The translations under genes were made by a program, and so were the position numbers. A stretch of DNA of 64,000 nt from Pseudonocardia autotrophica (GTDB lineage: Bacteria; Actinomycetota; Actinomycetes; Mycobacteriales; Pseudonocardiaceae). The DNA lies in contig NZ_JNYD01000007.1 of the NCBI RefSeq assembly GCF_000717175.1, positions 62,001 through 126,000 of the forward strand. The letters run 5' to 3'. The notes under the pieces are model-generated. The model worked only from the letters and a program-made list of their open reading frames with translations, ran no database searches and was not told the origin of the DNA. Below are positions 1-8,432 of this stretch, piece after piece (positions within the stretch are counted from its first letter, which is position 1; each line of letters starts with the position of its first letter).

Positions 1-17
1 CAGGTACGGTCGTCCCC

Positions 18-1217
18 GTGCTGCAGATCGGGCTGACGGGCGGTATCGGGGCGGGCAAGTCGACGGTCTCGCGGCGGCTGGTGGAGCTGGGGGCGGTCCT
101 GGTCGACGCCGACCTCATCGCCCGCGAGGTCGTCGCGAAGGGGTCCGAGGGGCTCGCCCGGATCGCCGAGGCGTTCGGACCCGAGGTGGTGGGGCCGGAC
201 GGCGAGATGGACCGGCCGAAGGTCGCCTCCATCGTCTTCGGGGACGACGCCCAGCTCGCCGTGCTCAACGGCATCACCCATCCCCTCATCGCCCGGCGGC
301 AGGCCGAGCTGGTCGCCGGGGCCGGGCCCGACGCGATCGTGGTGCACGACGCCGCGCTGCTGGTCGAGATGGGCAACGCGACCCGGTTCCCGCTCGTCGT
401 GGTCGTGCACACGGACGCCGAGGTGCGCGTGCGCCGGCTCGTGGAGAGCCGCGGGATGACCGAGGAGGACGCGCGGGCGCGGATCGCGAAGCAGTCGTCG
501 GATTCCGAGCGGCTGGCGGTCGCCGACGCGGTGCTGGACAACGACGGGTCCGAGGAGGAGCTGCGGGCCCGGGTCGACCGGCTCTGGCACGACCGCCTGG
601 TGCCGCTCGAGGAGAACGTCCGGCTCGGCCGTGCTGTCCGCGGGGGAGCACCCGTCCTGGTCGACCCGGAGCCGGGCTGGGAGGACCGGGGTGCGCGTCT
701 GGCCGCGCGGGTCGCCCGGGCGGCGGGGGAGCGCGGCCGGGGGGTGCAGCACATCGGGTCGACCGCGGTGCCCGGGCTGCCCGCCAAGGACGTCACGGAC
801 CTGCAGCTCGCGGTCGCCTCGCTCGACGACGCGGACGCCCTCGACGAGCCGCTGCGCGCGATCGGCCTGGTCCGCATCCCGGGCATCACGCAGGACAACC
901 CGAAGCCCGCGGACCCCGACCCGGAGCACTGGCGGAAGCGGTACTTCGCCGCCGCCGACCCGGCCCAGCGGGTGCACCTCCACGTGCGCGTGCACGGCTC
1001 GACCGGCTGGCGCTACGCCCTGCTGTTCCGGGACTGGCTGCGGGCGGACGAGGCGGCGCGGGCAGAGTACCTGCAGGTCAAGCGGGCCGCGGCGGCCGAG
1101 TTCGCCGGCGACGCCGACGCCGAGCGCTACGTCGCACGCAAGGAGCCGTGGTTCGACGCCGCGTTGCCGAGGGCCGAGCAGTGGGCCGCGTCCACCAGTT
1201 GGTTGCCGTCGTACTAG
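18..1217 (+). CDS. coaE: Dephospho-CoA kinase fused to a GrpB/UPF0157 domain
   Basis: CoaE phosphorylates the 3'-hydroxyl of dephospho-CoA, the last step of coenzyme A synthesis in the cytosol. The protein (399 aa, GTG start) opens with the P-loop GGIGAGKST at residues 8-16, and the kinase domain fills about residues 1-200. Residues about 210-390 form a GrpB/UPF0157 nucleotidyltransferase-fold domain (HIGSTAVPGLPAKDV, then HVRVHG). This two-domain form is typical of Actinobacteria such as mycobacterial CoaE, where the C-terminal part may aid folding or regulation. The start lies only 17 bases into the window, so the upstream promoter (often behind rpsA in this phylum) is not visible. Confidence 0.95.
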   Translation: MLQIGLTGGIGAGKSTVSRRLVELGAVLVDADLIAREVVAKGSEGLARIAEAFGPEVVGPDGEMDRPKVASIVFGDDAQLAVLNGITHPLIARRQAELVAGAGPDAIVVHDAALLVEMGNATRFPLVVVVHTDAEVRVRRLVESRGMTEEDARARIAKQSSDSERLAVADAVLDNDGSEEELRARVDRLWHDRLVPLEENVRLGRAVRGGAPVLVDPEPGWEDRGARLAARVARAAGERGRGVQHIGSTAVPGLPAKDVTDLQLAVASLDDADALDEPLRAIGLVRIPGITQDNPKPADPDPEHWRKRYFAAADPAQRVHLHVRVHGSTGWRYALLFRDWLRADEAARAEYLQVKRAAAAEFAGDADAERYVARKEPWFDAALPRAEQWAASTSWLPSY

Positions 1218-1265
1218 GCTGATCGGGCGTATTTCCGGCCGGGGTTCGCTGTAACGGGGGGCCGG

Positions 1266-1284
1266 GCCCGCGCGATACGCGGGC
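1266..1284 (+). terminator. Possible hairpin terminator after coaE
   Basis: GCCCGCG and CGCGGGC form a 7-bp perfect stem around a 5-base loop (CGATA), about 50 bases after the coaE stop. There is no T-tract, which is common in this GC range. The call rests on position and stem only. Confidence 0.35.
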
Positions 1285-1379
1285 AGGACCGTGACGGCGG
1301 GTGACGCCCGCGGCGGGGAACGGTGGCCGGACCCGGCGGGGCCCGGCCGGGAGGCAGCGGGGCGACGAAGGGGCGGAGG

Positions 1380-2252
1380 GTGAGCGCACAGGTCGACCAG
1401 GAGCCCGCTCCGGCCGATCCGGAGGACAGCGCCCCGGAGGACGCCGTCGCGGACGGCGCCATCGGCGCCACTGGGGACGGCACCGTGGACGGCCCTGCTC
1501 CGAAGGGTGCTGCGTCGGACGGTGCTGCCGACGGCTCCGTCGTCGAACGAGACCTTCCTGCGGACCCCGTCGCACCGAGCGGGCTGCGCACCGACTTCGG
1601 CGCCCATCTCGAGGCGCACTACCCGCGGCTGGTCGGTCAGCTCTTCGCCATCACCCTCGACTCGGGCACCGCCCACGACCTCGTGCAGGACGCGTACTCC
1701 CGCGCCTGGCGCCGCTGGTCGGAGATCCGCGAGGGCGACGCGGAGGCGTGGGTGCGCCGGGTCGCGGTGCGGTCCTCGGCGAGCACCTGGCGGCGCCTGG
1801 CCGCACGCCTCGGCCTGCGCGGTGCGCCCGTGCAGGAGCAGGCGGGACTCGACCCGCGCACCGCGGCCGTGCTGCGCACCCTCGCCCGGGTGCCGGCCGA
1901 CGAGCGGCGCACGGCGGTGCTGGTGTACATGGCCGGCATGGGGGTCCGCGAGGTCGCGGCGCTCGAGCGGGTGTCGCCGGGAACCGTGCAGGCGCGGCTC
2001 AACCGGGTCGGGAGCCTGATCGAGGAGGGCGTGGCCGGTCTGGCCGCGCTGGGGAGCGTCCCGCTCCTGCCGCCGGAGCCCGGCGAGCGGGCGGAGTACG
2101 TGGAGTCGGCGACCGTGGCGGCCGTTCCGGGCGCGCCCGCGGCGCGTGGGGACGTCGACGGCCCCGACGAACGGCCCGACGGGGACGAGAAGTCGACCGA
2201 GAAGACGATTCAGGGCACGACCGACGGCACGGACCAGGAGGAGGCCCGGTGA
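1380..2252 (+). CDS. ECF/SigE-like RNA polymerase sigma factor
   Basis: Predicted alternative sigma factor of 290 aa. The first ~75 residues are an acidic, Ala/Asp/Gly-rich extension. Sigma region 2 follows at about 78-130 (HYPRLVGQLF, HDLVQDAYSRAWRRW) and region 4 at about 160-215 (LARVPADERRTAVLVYMAGMG, then VSPGTVQARLNR as the helix-turn-helix). GTG 1380 was chosen over GTG 1323 because AAGGGG lies 6 bases upstream and homology begins well downstream. It overlaps the next gene by 4 bases (GTGA), so the two are probably cotranscribed. The Asp/Thr-rich tail after region 4 is unusual for an ECF factor. Which promoters it controls is not visible. Confidence 0.8.
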   Translation: MSAQVDQEPAPADPEDSAPEDAVADGAIGATGDGTVDGPAPKGAASDGAADGSVVERDLPADPVAPSGLRTDFGAHLEAHYPRLVGQLFAITLDSGTAHDLVQDAYSRAWRRWSEIREGDAEAWVRRVAVRSSASTWRRLAARLGLRGAPVQEQAGLDPRTAAVLRTLARVPADERRTAVLVYMAGMGVREVAALERVSPGTVQARLNRVGSLIEEGVAGLAALGSVPLLPPEPGERAEYVESATVAAVPGAPAARGDVDGPDERPDGDEKSTEKTIQGTTDGTDQEEAR

Positions 2253-2911
2253 CCAATCCGGTGCAGTACGGCACGCGTCCGGAGGGCCGCGGCGCGGACG
2301 AGCTCCGCAGGCTGGACGACGAGCTGGCCGCGGGCGTCTCGCTGCCCGCGATCGAGGACGTCATCCGGCGTGCCGGTGCGGCCAACCGCGCGAGCGGTGC
2401 CGCCGCGGCCGCGGTGCTGACCGTCGGCGCCCTCGGCGGGGTCACCGCGATCGGCACCGCCGCCGCCGAGCCCGCGCCCGTCGTCGTCGCCCCCGTGGCG
2501 CAGGTGCCCACCACGACACCGCCGCCGGTGACCACCACCGTGGCGCCGCCGCCGGTCGCCCCCGCGCCCGTCGCGGCGGCGGAGCCCGTCCCGACCACGA
2601 CGAAGAAGCGGACGACGACCACGCGCGCCCGCACCACCACGCAGGAGCCGGTGGCGCCGGCGCCGATCCCGGTGGAGCCGCCCCCGGTCGTCACGACCAC
2701 GCCGAAGCCGACGACGACCACGACCCCGAAGCCGACGACCACCACGAAGCCGACGCCGACGGACGAGGGTGACCCGGACCCGACCACGCCGACCCGGACC
2801 TCGGCCACCGCGGCGCCGACCAGCACCACCACCACGACCACGCGGACCTCGACGCCGACGTCGACCACCACGGCGGAGCAGCAGGGCCTGCTGGCCGCGC
2901 TGATCGCCTGA
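2249..2911 (+). CDS. Membrane protein with Thr/Pro-rich outer tail, partner of the sigma factor
   Basis: A 220-aa protein whose GTG start overlaps the sigma-factor stop. Residues 1-48 are a charged cytoplasmic head (ADELRRLDDELAAGVSLPAIEDVIRR). Residues about 49-73 form one Ala/Gly/Val membrane helix. The remaining ~145 residues are low-complexity Thr/Pro (TTTP, KPTTTT repeats), probably outside the cell and perhaps glycosylated. Position and topology resemble anti-sigma factors, but the HxxxCxxC motif of zinc anti-sigma proteins is absent and no known domain is recognised. Its role as an anti-sigma factor is inference only. Confidence 0.75.
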   Translation: MTNPVQYGTRPEGRGADELRRLDDELAAGVSLPAIEDVIRRAGAANRASGAAAAAVLTVGALGGVTAIGTAAAEPAPVVVAPVAQVPTTTPPPVTTTVAPPPVAPAPVAAAEPVPTTTKKRTTTTRARTTTQEPVAPAPIPVEPPPVVTTTPKPTTTTTPKPTTTTKPTPTDEGDPDPTTPTRTSATAAPTSTTTTTTRTSTPTSTTTAEQQGLLAALIA

Positions 2912-2948
2912 GCGGCGCGCCCGCGGGTCCGCGCCGTCGAGAGGGCGG

Positions 2949-3479
2949 TCAGCCCGCGGGCCGCACCTGCTCGCCCGGCCCCTGCCAGGTGAGGACGACG
3001 CCCTGCTCCGCCAGCCAGGCGTCCAGGTCGTGGCCGTGGGCCGACAGTGCGGCCACGGTCGCGTGGCAGCGGTGCAGCGCCCACTCCGCCGTCGCGATGT
3101 CGATCAGCCCGCCGGCCACGGCCTCGACGAATTCGTCGACGTCGAGCACCTCGGTCCAGAGGCCCCGCTTGACCACCAGGTCGAGGTAGAGGTCGGTGGT
3201 GCGCCACGTGCCCTCGCCCGGCTCGATGCGGGCGACGTCGAGGTAGAAGTCCTGCTCGCGCTCGTGCCCGGGGTTCCACTGCCAGTCGGTGACCACGAGC
3301 CCGAGGTCGGGCAGCAGCCACGACTCGATCCACCACGCCGACGCCCGGCCCACCACCGGCCGGCTCATGTAGAGCCCGAACGGGGTGCGGCGGTACTCCG
3401 CCACCTCGCGCCGGATGCCCTTGGTGTCGAAGTTGACGCCGGCGGGCACGTCGAAGGTCTGGATCTTCGGCGGGTGCAC
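2949..3479 (-). CDS. DUF402 domain protein
   Basis: A 176-aa cytosolic protein with the DUF402 (FomD-like) fold: [51 protein letters not shown] and a conserved acidic stretch ([24 protein letters not shown]). DUF402 members include nucleotide phosphatases/hydrolases that use divalent metal. The substrate here is unknown. GTG 3479 was chosen because the conserved region begins a few residues later and extending upstream would run into uvrB. The gene is divergent from uvrB, with 82 bases between the two start codons, a common arrangement in actinomycetes. Confidence 0.85.
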   Translation of the reverse strand: MHPPKIQTFDVPAGVNFDTKGIRREVAEYRRTPFGLYMSRPVVGRASAWWIESWLLPDLGLVVTDWQWNPGHEREQDFYLDVARIEPGEGTWRTTDLYLDLVVKRGLWTEVLDVDEFVEAVAGGLIDIATAEWALHRCHATVAALSAHGHDLDAWLAEQGVVLTWQGPGEQVRPAG

Positions 3480-3533
3480 GCGGCCGATCCTGCCCGACGA
3501 ACGGTCCGCGCGGGGGGTTCGGCGGCAGGAAAC

Positions 3534-3555
3534 TGTCGGGGGTCGCTCGTACCCT
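3534..3555 (+). promoter_or_regulatory. DNA-damage (PafBC/RecA-NDp type) promoter of uvrB
   Basis: TGTCGG at 3534-3539 is followed after exactly 10 bases by the -10 hexamer TACCCT at 3550-3555. The uvrB GTG starts 6 bases later, so the transcript is probably leaderless. The mycobacterial LexA-independent motif is TGTCRGTG, 8 bases, TAnnnT, which has the same geometry. Two bases of the -26 element differ from that consensus region (GG for TG). The assignment to PafBC is by analogy. Confidence 0.65.
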
Positions 3556-3561
3556 GGGTTC

Positions 3562-5772
3562 GTGGCATTCGCGACAGAGGTTCCCGGCAGCGCTCGTGAC
3601 AGCAGCGCTCGTGAGGGCGGCGAGGCGGAGGTCCCGCTCGCGCACTCGGAGTACCGCCCCGTGGGCGAGATCGAGCGCACCGGCGGGCACTTCGAGGTCG
3701 TCAGCGAGTACGAGCCCGCAGGCGACCAGCCGGCGGCGATCGAGGAGCTGGAGAAGCGCCTCAAGCGGGGCGAGCAGGACGTGGTGCTGCTCGGCGCCAC
3801 CGGTACGGGCAAGTCGGCCACCACCGCGTGGCTGATCGAGCGGGTGCAGCGGCCCACGCTGGTGATGGCCCCGAACAAGACGCTCGCGGCGCAGCTGGCC
3901 AACGAGCTGCGGGAGATGCTCCCGAACAACGCGGTCGAGTACTTCGTCTCGTACTACGACTACTACCAGCCCGAGGCGTACATCGCGCAGACGGACACGT
4001 ACATCGAGAAGGACTCCTCGATCAACGACGACGTGGAGCGCCTGCGGCACTCCGCCACGCAGAACCTGTTGTCCCGCAGGGACGTCGTGGTCGTCGCGTC
4101 GGTGTCCTGCATCTACGGCCTGGGCACGCCGCAGTCGTACCTCGACCGCTCCGTGAAGCTCGACGTCGGCGGCGAGATCGACCGAGACGCGTTCCTGCGC
4201 CTGCTGGTCGACGTGCAGTACACGCGCAACGACCTGAGCTTCGCCCGCGGCACCTTCCGGGTGCGCGGCGACACCGTGGAGATCATCCCGGCGTACGAGG
4301 AGCTCGCGATCCGGATCGAGTTCTTCGGGGACGAGATCGAGGCGCTCTACTACCTGCACCCGCTCACCGGTGACGTGGTCAAGCAGGTCGACACCGTGCG
4401 GATCTTCCCGGCCACGCACTACGTCGCGGGGCCCGAGCGGATGGAGCGCGCGGTCCGGGACATCGAGAAGGAGCTGGAGGAGCGGCTCGCCGAGCTGGAG
4501 AACCAGGGCAAGCTGCTCGAGGCCCAGCGGCTGCGCATGCGCACCCAGTACGACCTGGAGATGATCCGGCAGGTCGGGTTCTGCTCCGGCATCGAGAACT
4601 ACTCGCGGCACATCGACGGCCGCGGCCCGGGCACCGCGCCGGCCACCCTGATCGACTACTTCCCGGACGACTTCCTGCTGGTCATCGACGAGTCGCACGT
4701 CACCGTGCCGCAGATCGGCGGCATGTACGAGGGCGACATGTCCCGCAAGCGGAACCTGGTGGAGTTCGGCTTCCGGCTGCCGTCGGCGGTCGACAACCGC
4801 CCGCTGACCTGGGAGGAGTTCGCCGACCGGATCGGGCAGACGGTCTACCTGTCGGCCACCCCGGGCCCGTACGAGCTGTCGCGCACCGGCGGCGAGTTCG
4901 TCGAGCAGGTCATCCGCCCGACGGGCCTGGTCGACCCCGAGATCGTCGTGAAGCCCACCAAGGGCCAGATCGACGACCTGGTGGGCGAGATCCGGGAGCG
5001 CGCCGAGCGGGACGAGCGGGTCCTGGTCACCACGCTGACCAAGAAGATGGCCGAGGACCTCACCGACTACCTGCTCGAGCTGGGCATCCGGGTGCGGTAC
5101 CTGCACTCGGAGGTCGACACGCTGCGCCGCGTCGAGCTGCTCCGCCAGCTGCGGCTCGGGGAGTACGACGTGCTGGTCGGCATCAACCTGCTCCGTGAGG
5201 GCCTCGACCTGCCCGAGGTGTCGCTCGTCGCGATCCTCGACGCGGACAAGGAGGGCTTCCTGCGCTCCGGCACCTCGCTGATCCAGACGATCGGCCGCGC
5301 GGCGCGCAACGTGTCCGGCCAGGTGCACATGTACGCCGACACGGTCACCGAGTCGATGCAGCACGCGATCGACGAGACGGAGCGCCGCCGGGCCAAGCAG
5401 ATCGCCTACAACACGGAGAAGGGGATCGACCCGCAGCCGCTGCGGAAGAAGATCGCCGACATCCTCGACCAGGTCTACCGCGAGGCGGAGGACTCCGAGG
5501 TCCCCGTCGGCGGCTCCGGGCGCAACGCCTCCCGGGGCAAGCGGGCCGCGGGCGAGCCGGGCCGCGCGTCCGGGGGCAGCTCGGGGATCGTGGCGGGCCG
5601 CGACACCACGGCGATGCCGCGCGCGGAGCTGGCCGACCTCATCCAGCAGATGAACGACCAGATGCTCGCGGCGGCCCGCGACCTGCAGTTCGAGCTGGCC
5701 GCCCGGCTGCGGGACGAGATCCAGGACCTGAAGAAGGAGCTGCGGGGGATGGACGCGGCGGGGATCAGCTGA
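3562..5772 (+). CDS. uvrB: Excinuclease ABC subunit B
   Basis: UvrB is the damage-verifying helicase-like subunit of nucleotide excision repair. It is loaded by UvrA and recruits UvrC. The 736-aa protein has Walker A GATGTGKS at 78-85, the beta-hairpin region [13 protein letters not shown] near 130-141, the Walker B-like IDESH near 375, helicase motifs [13 protein letters not shown] and QTIGRAARN, and a C-terminal UVR domain at about 690-725 that binds UvrC. GTG 3562 is preferred because the MAFATE-like N-terminus is seen in related actinomycetes and the -10 element lies 6 bases before it. A Gly/Ser/Arg-rich linker (about residues 650-680) precedes the UVR domain. Confidence 0.97.
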   Translation: MAFATEVPGSARDSSAREGGEAEVPLAHSEYRPVGEIERTGGHFEVVSEYEPAGDQPAAIEELEKRLKRGEQDVVLLGATGTGKSATTAWLIERVQRPTLVMAPNKTLAAQLANELREMLPNNAVEYFVSYYDYYQPEAYIAQTDTYIEKDSSINDDVERLRHSATQNLLSRRDVVVVASVSCIYGLGTPQSYLDRSVKLDVGGEIDRDAFLRLLVDVQYTRNDLSFARGTFRVRGDTVEIIPAYEELAIRIEFFGDEIEALYYLHPLTGDVVKQVDTVRIFPATHYVAGPERMERAVRDIEKELEERLAELENQGKLLEAQRLRMRTQYDLEMIRQVGFCSGIENYSRHIDGRGPGTAPATLIDYFPDDFLLVIDESHVTVPQIGGMYEGDMSRKRNLVEFGFRLPSAVDNRPLTWEEFADRIGQTVYLSATPGPYELSRTGGEFVEQVIRPTGLVDPEIVVKPTKGQIDDLVGEIRERAERDERVLVTTLTKKMAEDLTDYLLELGIRVRYLHSEVDTLRRVELLRQLRLGEYDVLVGINLLREGLDLPEVSLVAILDADKEGFLRSGTSLIQTIGRAARNVSGQVHMYADTVTESMQHAIDETERRRAKQIAYNTEKGIDPQPLRKKIADILDQVYREAEDSEVPVGGSGRNASRGKRAAGEPGRASGGSSGIVAGRDTTAMPRAELADLIQQMNDQMLAAARDLQFELAARLRDEIQDLKKELRGMDAAGIS

Positions 5773-5896
5773 GCCCCGCCGCGGTGCGGCCGTGGCCCGG
5801 CGCGGTGCCGCGGCGGCCCCGCTGCGCCGCGTTGCCGCGCCGATCCGGCGCGTTGCTACGGTGGGCGCCGTTTCGACGCACGAGCCGGAGGACCGC

Positions 5897-7117
5897 GTGA
5901 CCCTCTCCAGCACCCGCCCGGGCGCCGCCGAGATGGTCCGGCGGGTCCGGCTCCGCGTGCTGTCCCGGCGCTCCTTCGTGATCAGCCTGCCGCTGCTGGC
6001 GATCTCGGTCGCGGCCCTGCTGCTGCACACGCACGGCTACCACATCGACCTCGAGGTCTACCGGCTCGGCGTGAACACGTGGCTGCAGGGCGGGGACATG
6101 TACGGCCCGCTGCCGCCCACCATCTCCGGGCTGGCGCTGCCGTTCATCTACCCGGTCTTCGCGGCCATGGTGCTCACTCCGCTGGCGCTGCTGCCGTGGA
6201 CGGCGGCGTGGGTGCTGCTGTTCGTGCTCTCGCTGGCCTCGCTCGCGGTCACGCTGTACGTCGCCGCGCTGCGGGCCTGGCCCGCTGGCGGCCGCAGCGG
6301 GGCCGTGTCGGTCGCGTTCCTGGCGCTGCCGGCGCTGCTGTGGATCGAGCCGGTGCTGCAGACCTTCGAGTTCGGCCAGGTCAACATCATCCTGATGGCC
6401 CTGGTGGCGGTCGACTGCCTGGCCCCGCGCACCCGCTGGCCGCGAGGCCTGCTCGTCGGGCTGGCCGCGGCGATCAAGCTGACGCCCGCGGCGTTCGTGC
6501 TGTTCTTCCTGCTGCGCCGCGACTTCCGGGCGGCCGTGGTCACCGTCGTCACCGCCGCCGTCGCGACGGCGGTGGGCTTCCTCGTCGACGCCCAGGCGTC
6601 GGCCGCCTACTGGTTCGGAGGCCCGGCGGCGGGCGTCAGCGGCTCGGTGTTCTACACCAACGAGACCGTCCAGGCGGTCGTCGCGCGCTGGGGTGTCGAG
6701 GGCCCGCTGCTGACCGGCATCTGGGTCGTCGTCGCGCTGGTGCTCCTGGTCCTGCTCGTCCCGACGGTCCGGCGCGCCGACCCGGCGATCGGGATGTCCG
6801 CCATGGCCGCGTTCATGCTGCTGGTCTCGCCGACCTCGTGGTCGCACCACTGGGTGTGGATCGCGCCGGCCGTCGTCGCCGTCGGGGCCCATGCGGTGCG
6901 GACCCGGCGGCGGGGCTGGATCGCCGTCGAGCTGGTGCTCCTGGTGACCTTCTTCCTCGCCCCGTTCCGCTGGCTGCCGGGCAACAACCAGGTCGAGCTG
7001 GGCTGGAACGCCGGGCAGCAGCTCGTCGGGGCCACGTACGTGATCGTCGCGATCGCGATGCTGGCCGTGGCCTGGCGGTACTACGTGCGCCGCCCGGCGG
7101 GGACCGGCCCCGCGTGA
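5897..7117 (+). CDS. GT87 (DUF2029) polyprenyl-sugar-dependent glycosyltransferase
   Basis: A 406-aa polytopic membrane protein with about 10 hydrophobic segments and the GT87 hallmarks: an early acidic motif in the first outer loop (HIDLEVYRLG, as in DxxVY) and loop sequences GLALPFIYPVFAAM and FGQVNIILMALVAVD. Family members are polyprenyl-phosphomannose-dependent alpha-mannosyltransferases acting on the outer face of the membrane (PIM, lipoarabinomannan or protein mannosylation). GTG 5897 has GGAG 6 bases upstream. It overlaps the next gene by 4 bases. The exact acceptor cannot be told from sequence. Confidence 0.85.
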   Translation: MTLSSTRPGAAEMVRRVRLRVLSRRSFVISLPLLAISVAALLLHTHGYHIDLEVYRLGVNTWLQGGDMYGPLPPTISGLALPFIYPVFAAMVLTPLALLPWTAAWVLLFVLSLASLAVTLYVAALRAWPAGGRSGAVSVAFLALPALLWIEPVLQTFEFGQVNIILMALVAVDCLAPRTRWPRGLLVGLAAAIKLTPAAFVLFFLLRRDFRAAVVTVVTAAVATAVGFLVDAQASAAYWFGGPAAGVSGSVFYTNETVQAVVARWGVEGPLLTGIWVVVALVLLVLLVPTVRRADPAIGMSAMAAFMLLVSPTSWSHHWVWIAPAVVAVGAHAVRTRRRGWIAVELVLLVTFFLAPFRWLPGNNQVELGWNAGQQLVGATYVIVAIAMLAVAWRYYVRRPAGTGPA

Positions 7118-7449
7118 ACCACGACGAGATCGCGACCTACGCGCTCGGCAAGCCCGGTGCGGTGGCCGACGAGCCGTGGGAGGGCGATCTCGTGGCCAAG
7201 GTCGGCGGCAAGATCTTCGCGTTCCTGGGCGGCGAGGGCGTCGGGCTGAAGTGCGGGCGGGACGCGGACGAGGCGGCCGAGCTGCGCGACCGCTACCCGG
7301 CCGCGGTCACGGCGTCGCCGTACATCGGGCGCTTCGGCTGGAACGTCGTCGCGCTCGACGGCACGATGCCGGCCGACGAGCTCCGCGAGCTGGTCGACGA
7401 GTCGTACGACGCGATCGTCGCGAAGCTGCCGAAGAGCAAGCGCCCCTAG
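7114..7449 (+). CDS. MmcQ/YjbR family small protein
   Basis: A 111-aa cytosolic protein of the MmcQ/YjbR (double-wing DNA-binding-like) family: KPGAVADEPWEGDLVAKVGGKIFAFL, then GLKCGRDADEAAELRDRYPAAVTASPYIGRFGWNVVALDG. Members are widespread, and their biochemical role is not settled. GTG 7114 overlaps the glycosyltransferase stop, so the two are cotranscribed. The 3' end overlaps the 3' end of the convergent LysR gene by 4 bases. A second family member lies at 49661-50032. Confidence 0.85.
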   Translation: MNHDEIATYALGKPGAVADEPWEGDLVAKVGGKIFAFLGGEGVGLKCGRDADEAAELRDRYPAAVTASPYIGRFGWNVVALDGTMPADELRELVDESYDAIVAKLPKSKRP

Positions 7450-8360
7450 GGTTTCTCCTCGCCGGTGGTCTCGGCGATGGTGGCGTGCAGGGCGTCGACC
7501 ACGGTCCGCACGGCCGGGCGTTCGGCCACGCTCTCCCGCATCACCACCTCCACCAGTCGGGCCGCGCGCACGCCGGCGAGCGGGCGGCGCAGGAACCGCC
7601 GGCCGCCCCGGTCGTCGGTCGACCAGCGGGGGAGCAGGGCGACCCCGACCCCGGCCGCGACGAGCTCCTCGGTCACGGCGAAGTCGTTGATCCGCTGGAC
7701 GACCCGGGGCCGGGTGCCGGTGCGGGTGGTGAGCGAGCGCAGCACGTCGTCGACCGGCCAGCCGACGTTCACGCTGATCCACGGCTCGCCGGCCAGTTGG
7801 TCGAGCCGGAGCCGGCGGTGCCGGCCGAGCGGGTGCCCGGGCGGCAGCACGACGTCGAGGGGCTCCCGGACCAGCGGCACCACGCGGTGCCGGCCGCTGG
7901 CGAGCGGGTCGGCGTGCTCGTCCCGGTGTGCGACGACGAGATCGTGGTCCGCGGCGAGGACGGGGACCTCGGGCGGGGTCATGTCCAGGTCGCGGACCTG
8001 CAGGTCGATGCCGGTGCCCGCCACCCGCCGCAGCAGCCCGGCCAGCATCATCCGCGCACCCGAGGGGAACATCGCCATCCGGACCACGCCGTGCGGAGTC
8101 GTCCGCAGCGCCTGCACCGCCGCCTCGGCCCGGGCGAGCGCGGCGAGGACGTGCTCGGCCTCGGCGACGAGCGCCAGCCCGGCCGCGGTGAGCCGCAGCC
8201 CCCGGCCCGCGGGCTCGGTCAGCGGGACGCCGACCTCCTCGGCCAGGGCCTTGAGCTGCTGCGAGATGGCCGACGGCGTGAACCGCAGGGCCTGCGCGAC
8301 CGCCGTGACCGAGCCCCGGTCGGCGAGCTCACGGAGGATCCGCAGCCGCTGCACGTCCAT
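7446..8360 (-). CDS. LysR family transcriptional regulator
   Basis: A 304-aa regulator with the N-terminal winged helix-turn-helix of LysR proteins (residues about 3-60: LRELADRGSVTAVAQALRFTPSAISQQLKALAEEVG) and a C-terminal effector-binding domain. It is divergent from an EamA transporter, with 72 bases between the starts. This is the classic layout in which a LysR protein controls the neighbouring transporter and its own gene. TAGCGT lies 6 bases before its ATG on the minus strand, suggesting a leaderless message. The effector is unknown. Confidence 0.9.
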   Translation of the reverse strand: MDVQRLRILRELADRGSVTAVAQALRFTPSAISQQLKALAEEVGVPLTEPAGRGLRLTAAGLALVAEAEHVLAALARAEAAVQALRTTPHGVVRMAMFPSGARMMLAGLLRRVAGTGIDLQVRDLDMTPPEVPVLAADHDLVVAHRDEHADPLASGRHRVVPLVREPLDVVLPPGHPLGRHRRLRLDQLAGEPWISVNVGWPVDDVLRSLTTRTGTRPRVVQRINDFAVTEELVAAGVGVALLPRWSTDDRGGRRFLRRPLAGVRAARLVEVVMRESVAERPAVRTVVDALHATIAETTGEEKP

Positions 8361-8375
8361 GAAGTCACGCTACAA

Positions 8376-8407
8376 GGTCTCTTCAGAACATGTCGCTGGT
8401 CTTTCAG
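8376..8407. promoter_or_regulatory. Direct repeats between lysR-type gene and transporter
   Basis: GGTCTCTTCAG (8376-8386) and GGTCTTTCAG (8398-8407) start 22 bases apart, about two helical turns, between the divergent starts. This fits binding sites for the adjacent LysR-type regulator. Sequence evidence only. Confidence 0.5.
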
Positions 8408-8432
8408 GTTCCGGCGGCGCACCCTCGAACCC

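Noticed and set aside
3531..3566. Possible LexA box before uvrB
   Set aside because: CGTAC and GTTCG half-sites are spaced 5 bases apart and overlap the start codon. The match to TCGAACnnnnGTTCGA is too poor.
1999..6030. Very long open frame opposite uvrB and the DUF402 gene
   Set aside because: Its translation is Arg/Leu/Val repeats with no domain, and it overlaps genes with clear motifs. Long antisense frames are expected at this GC content.
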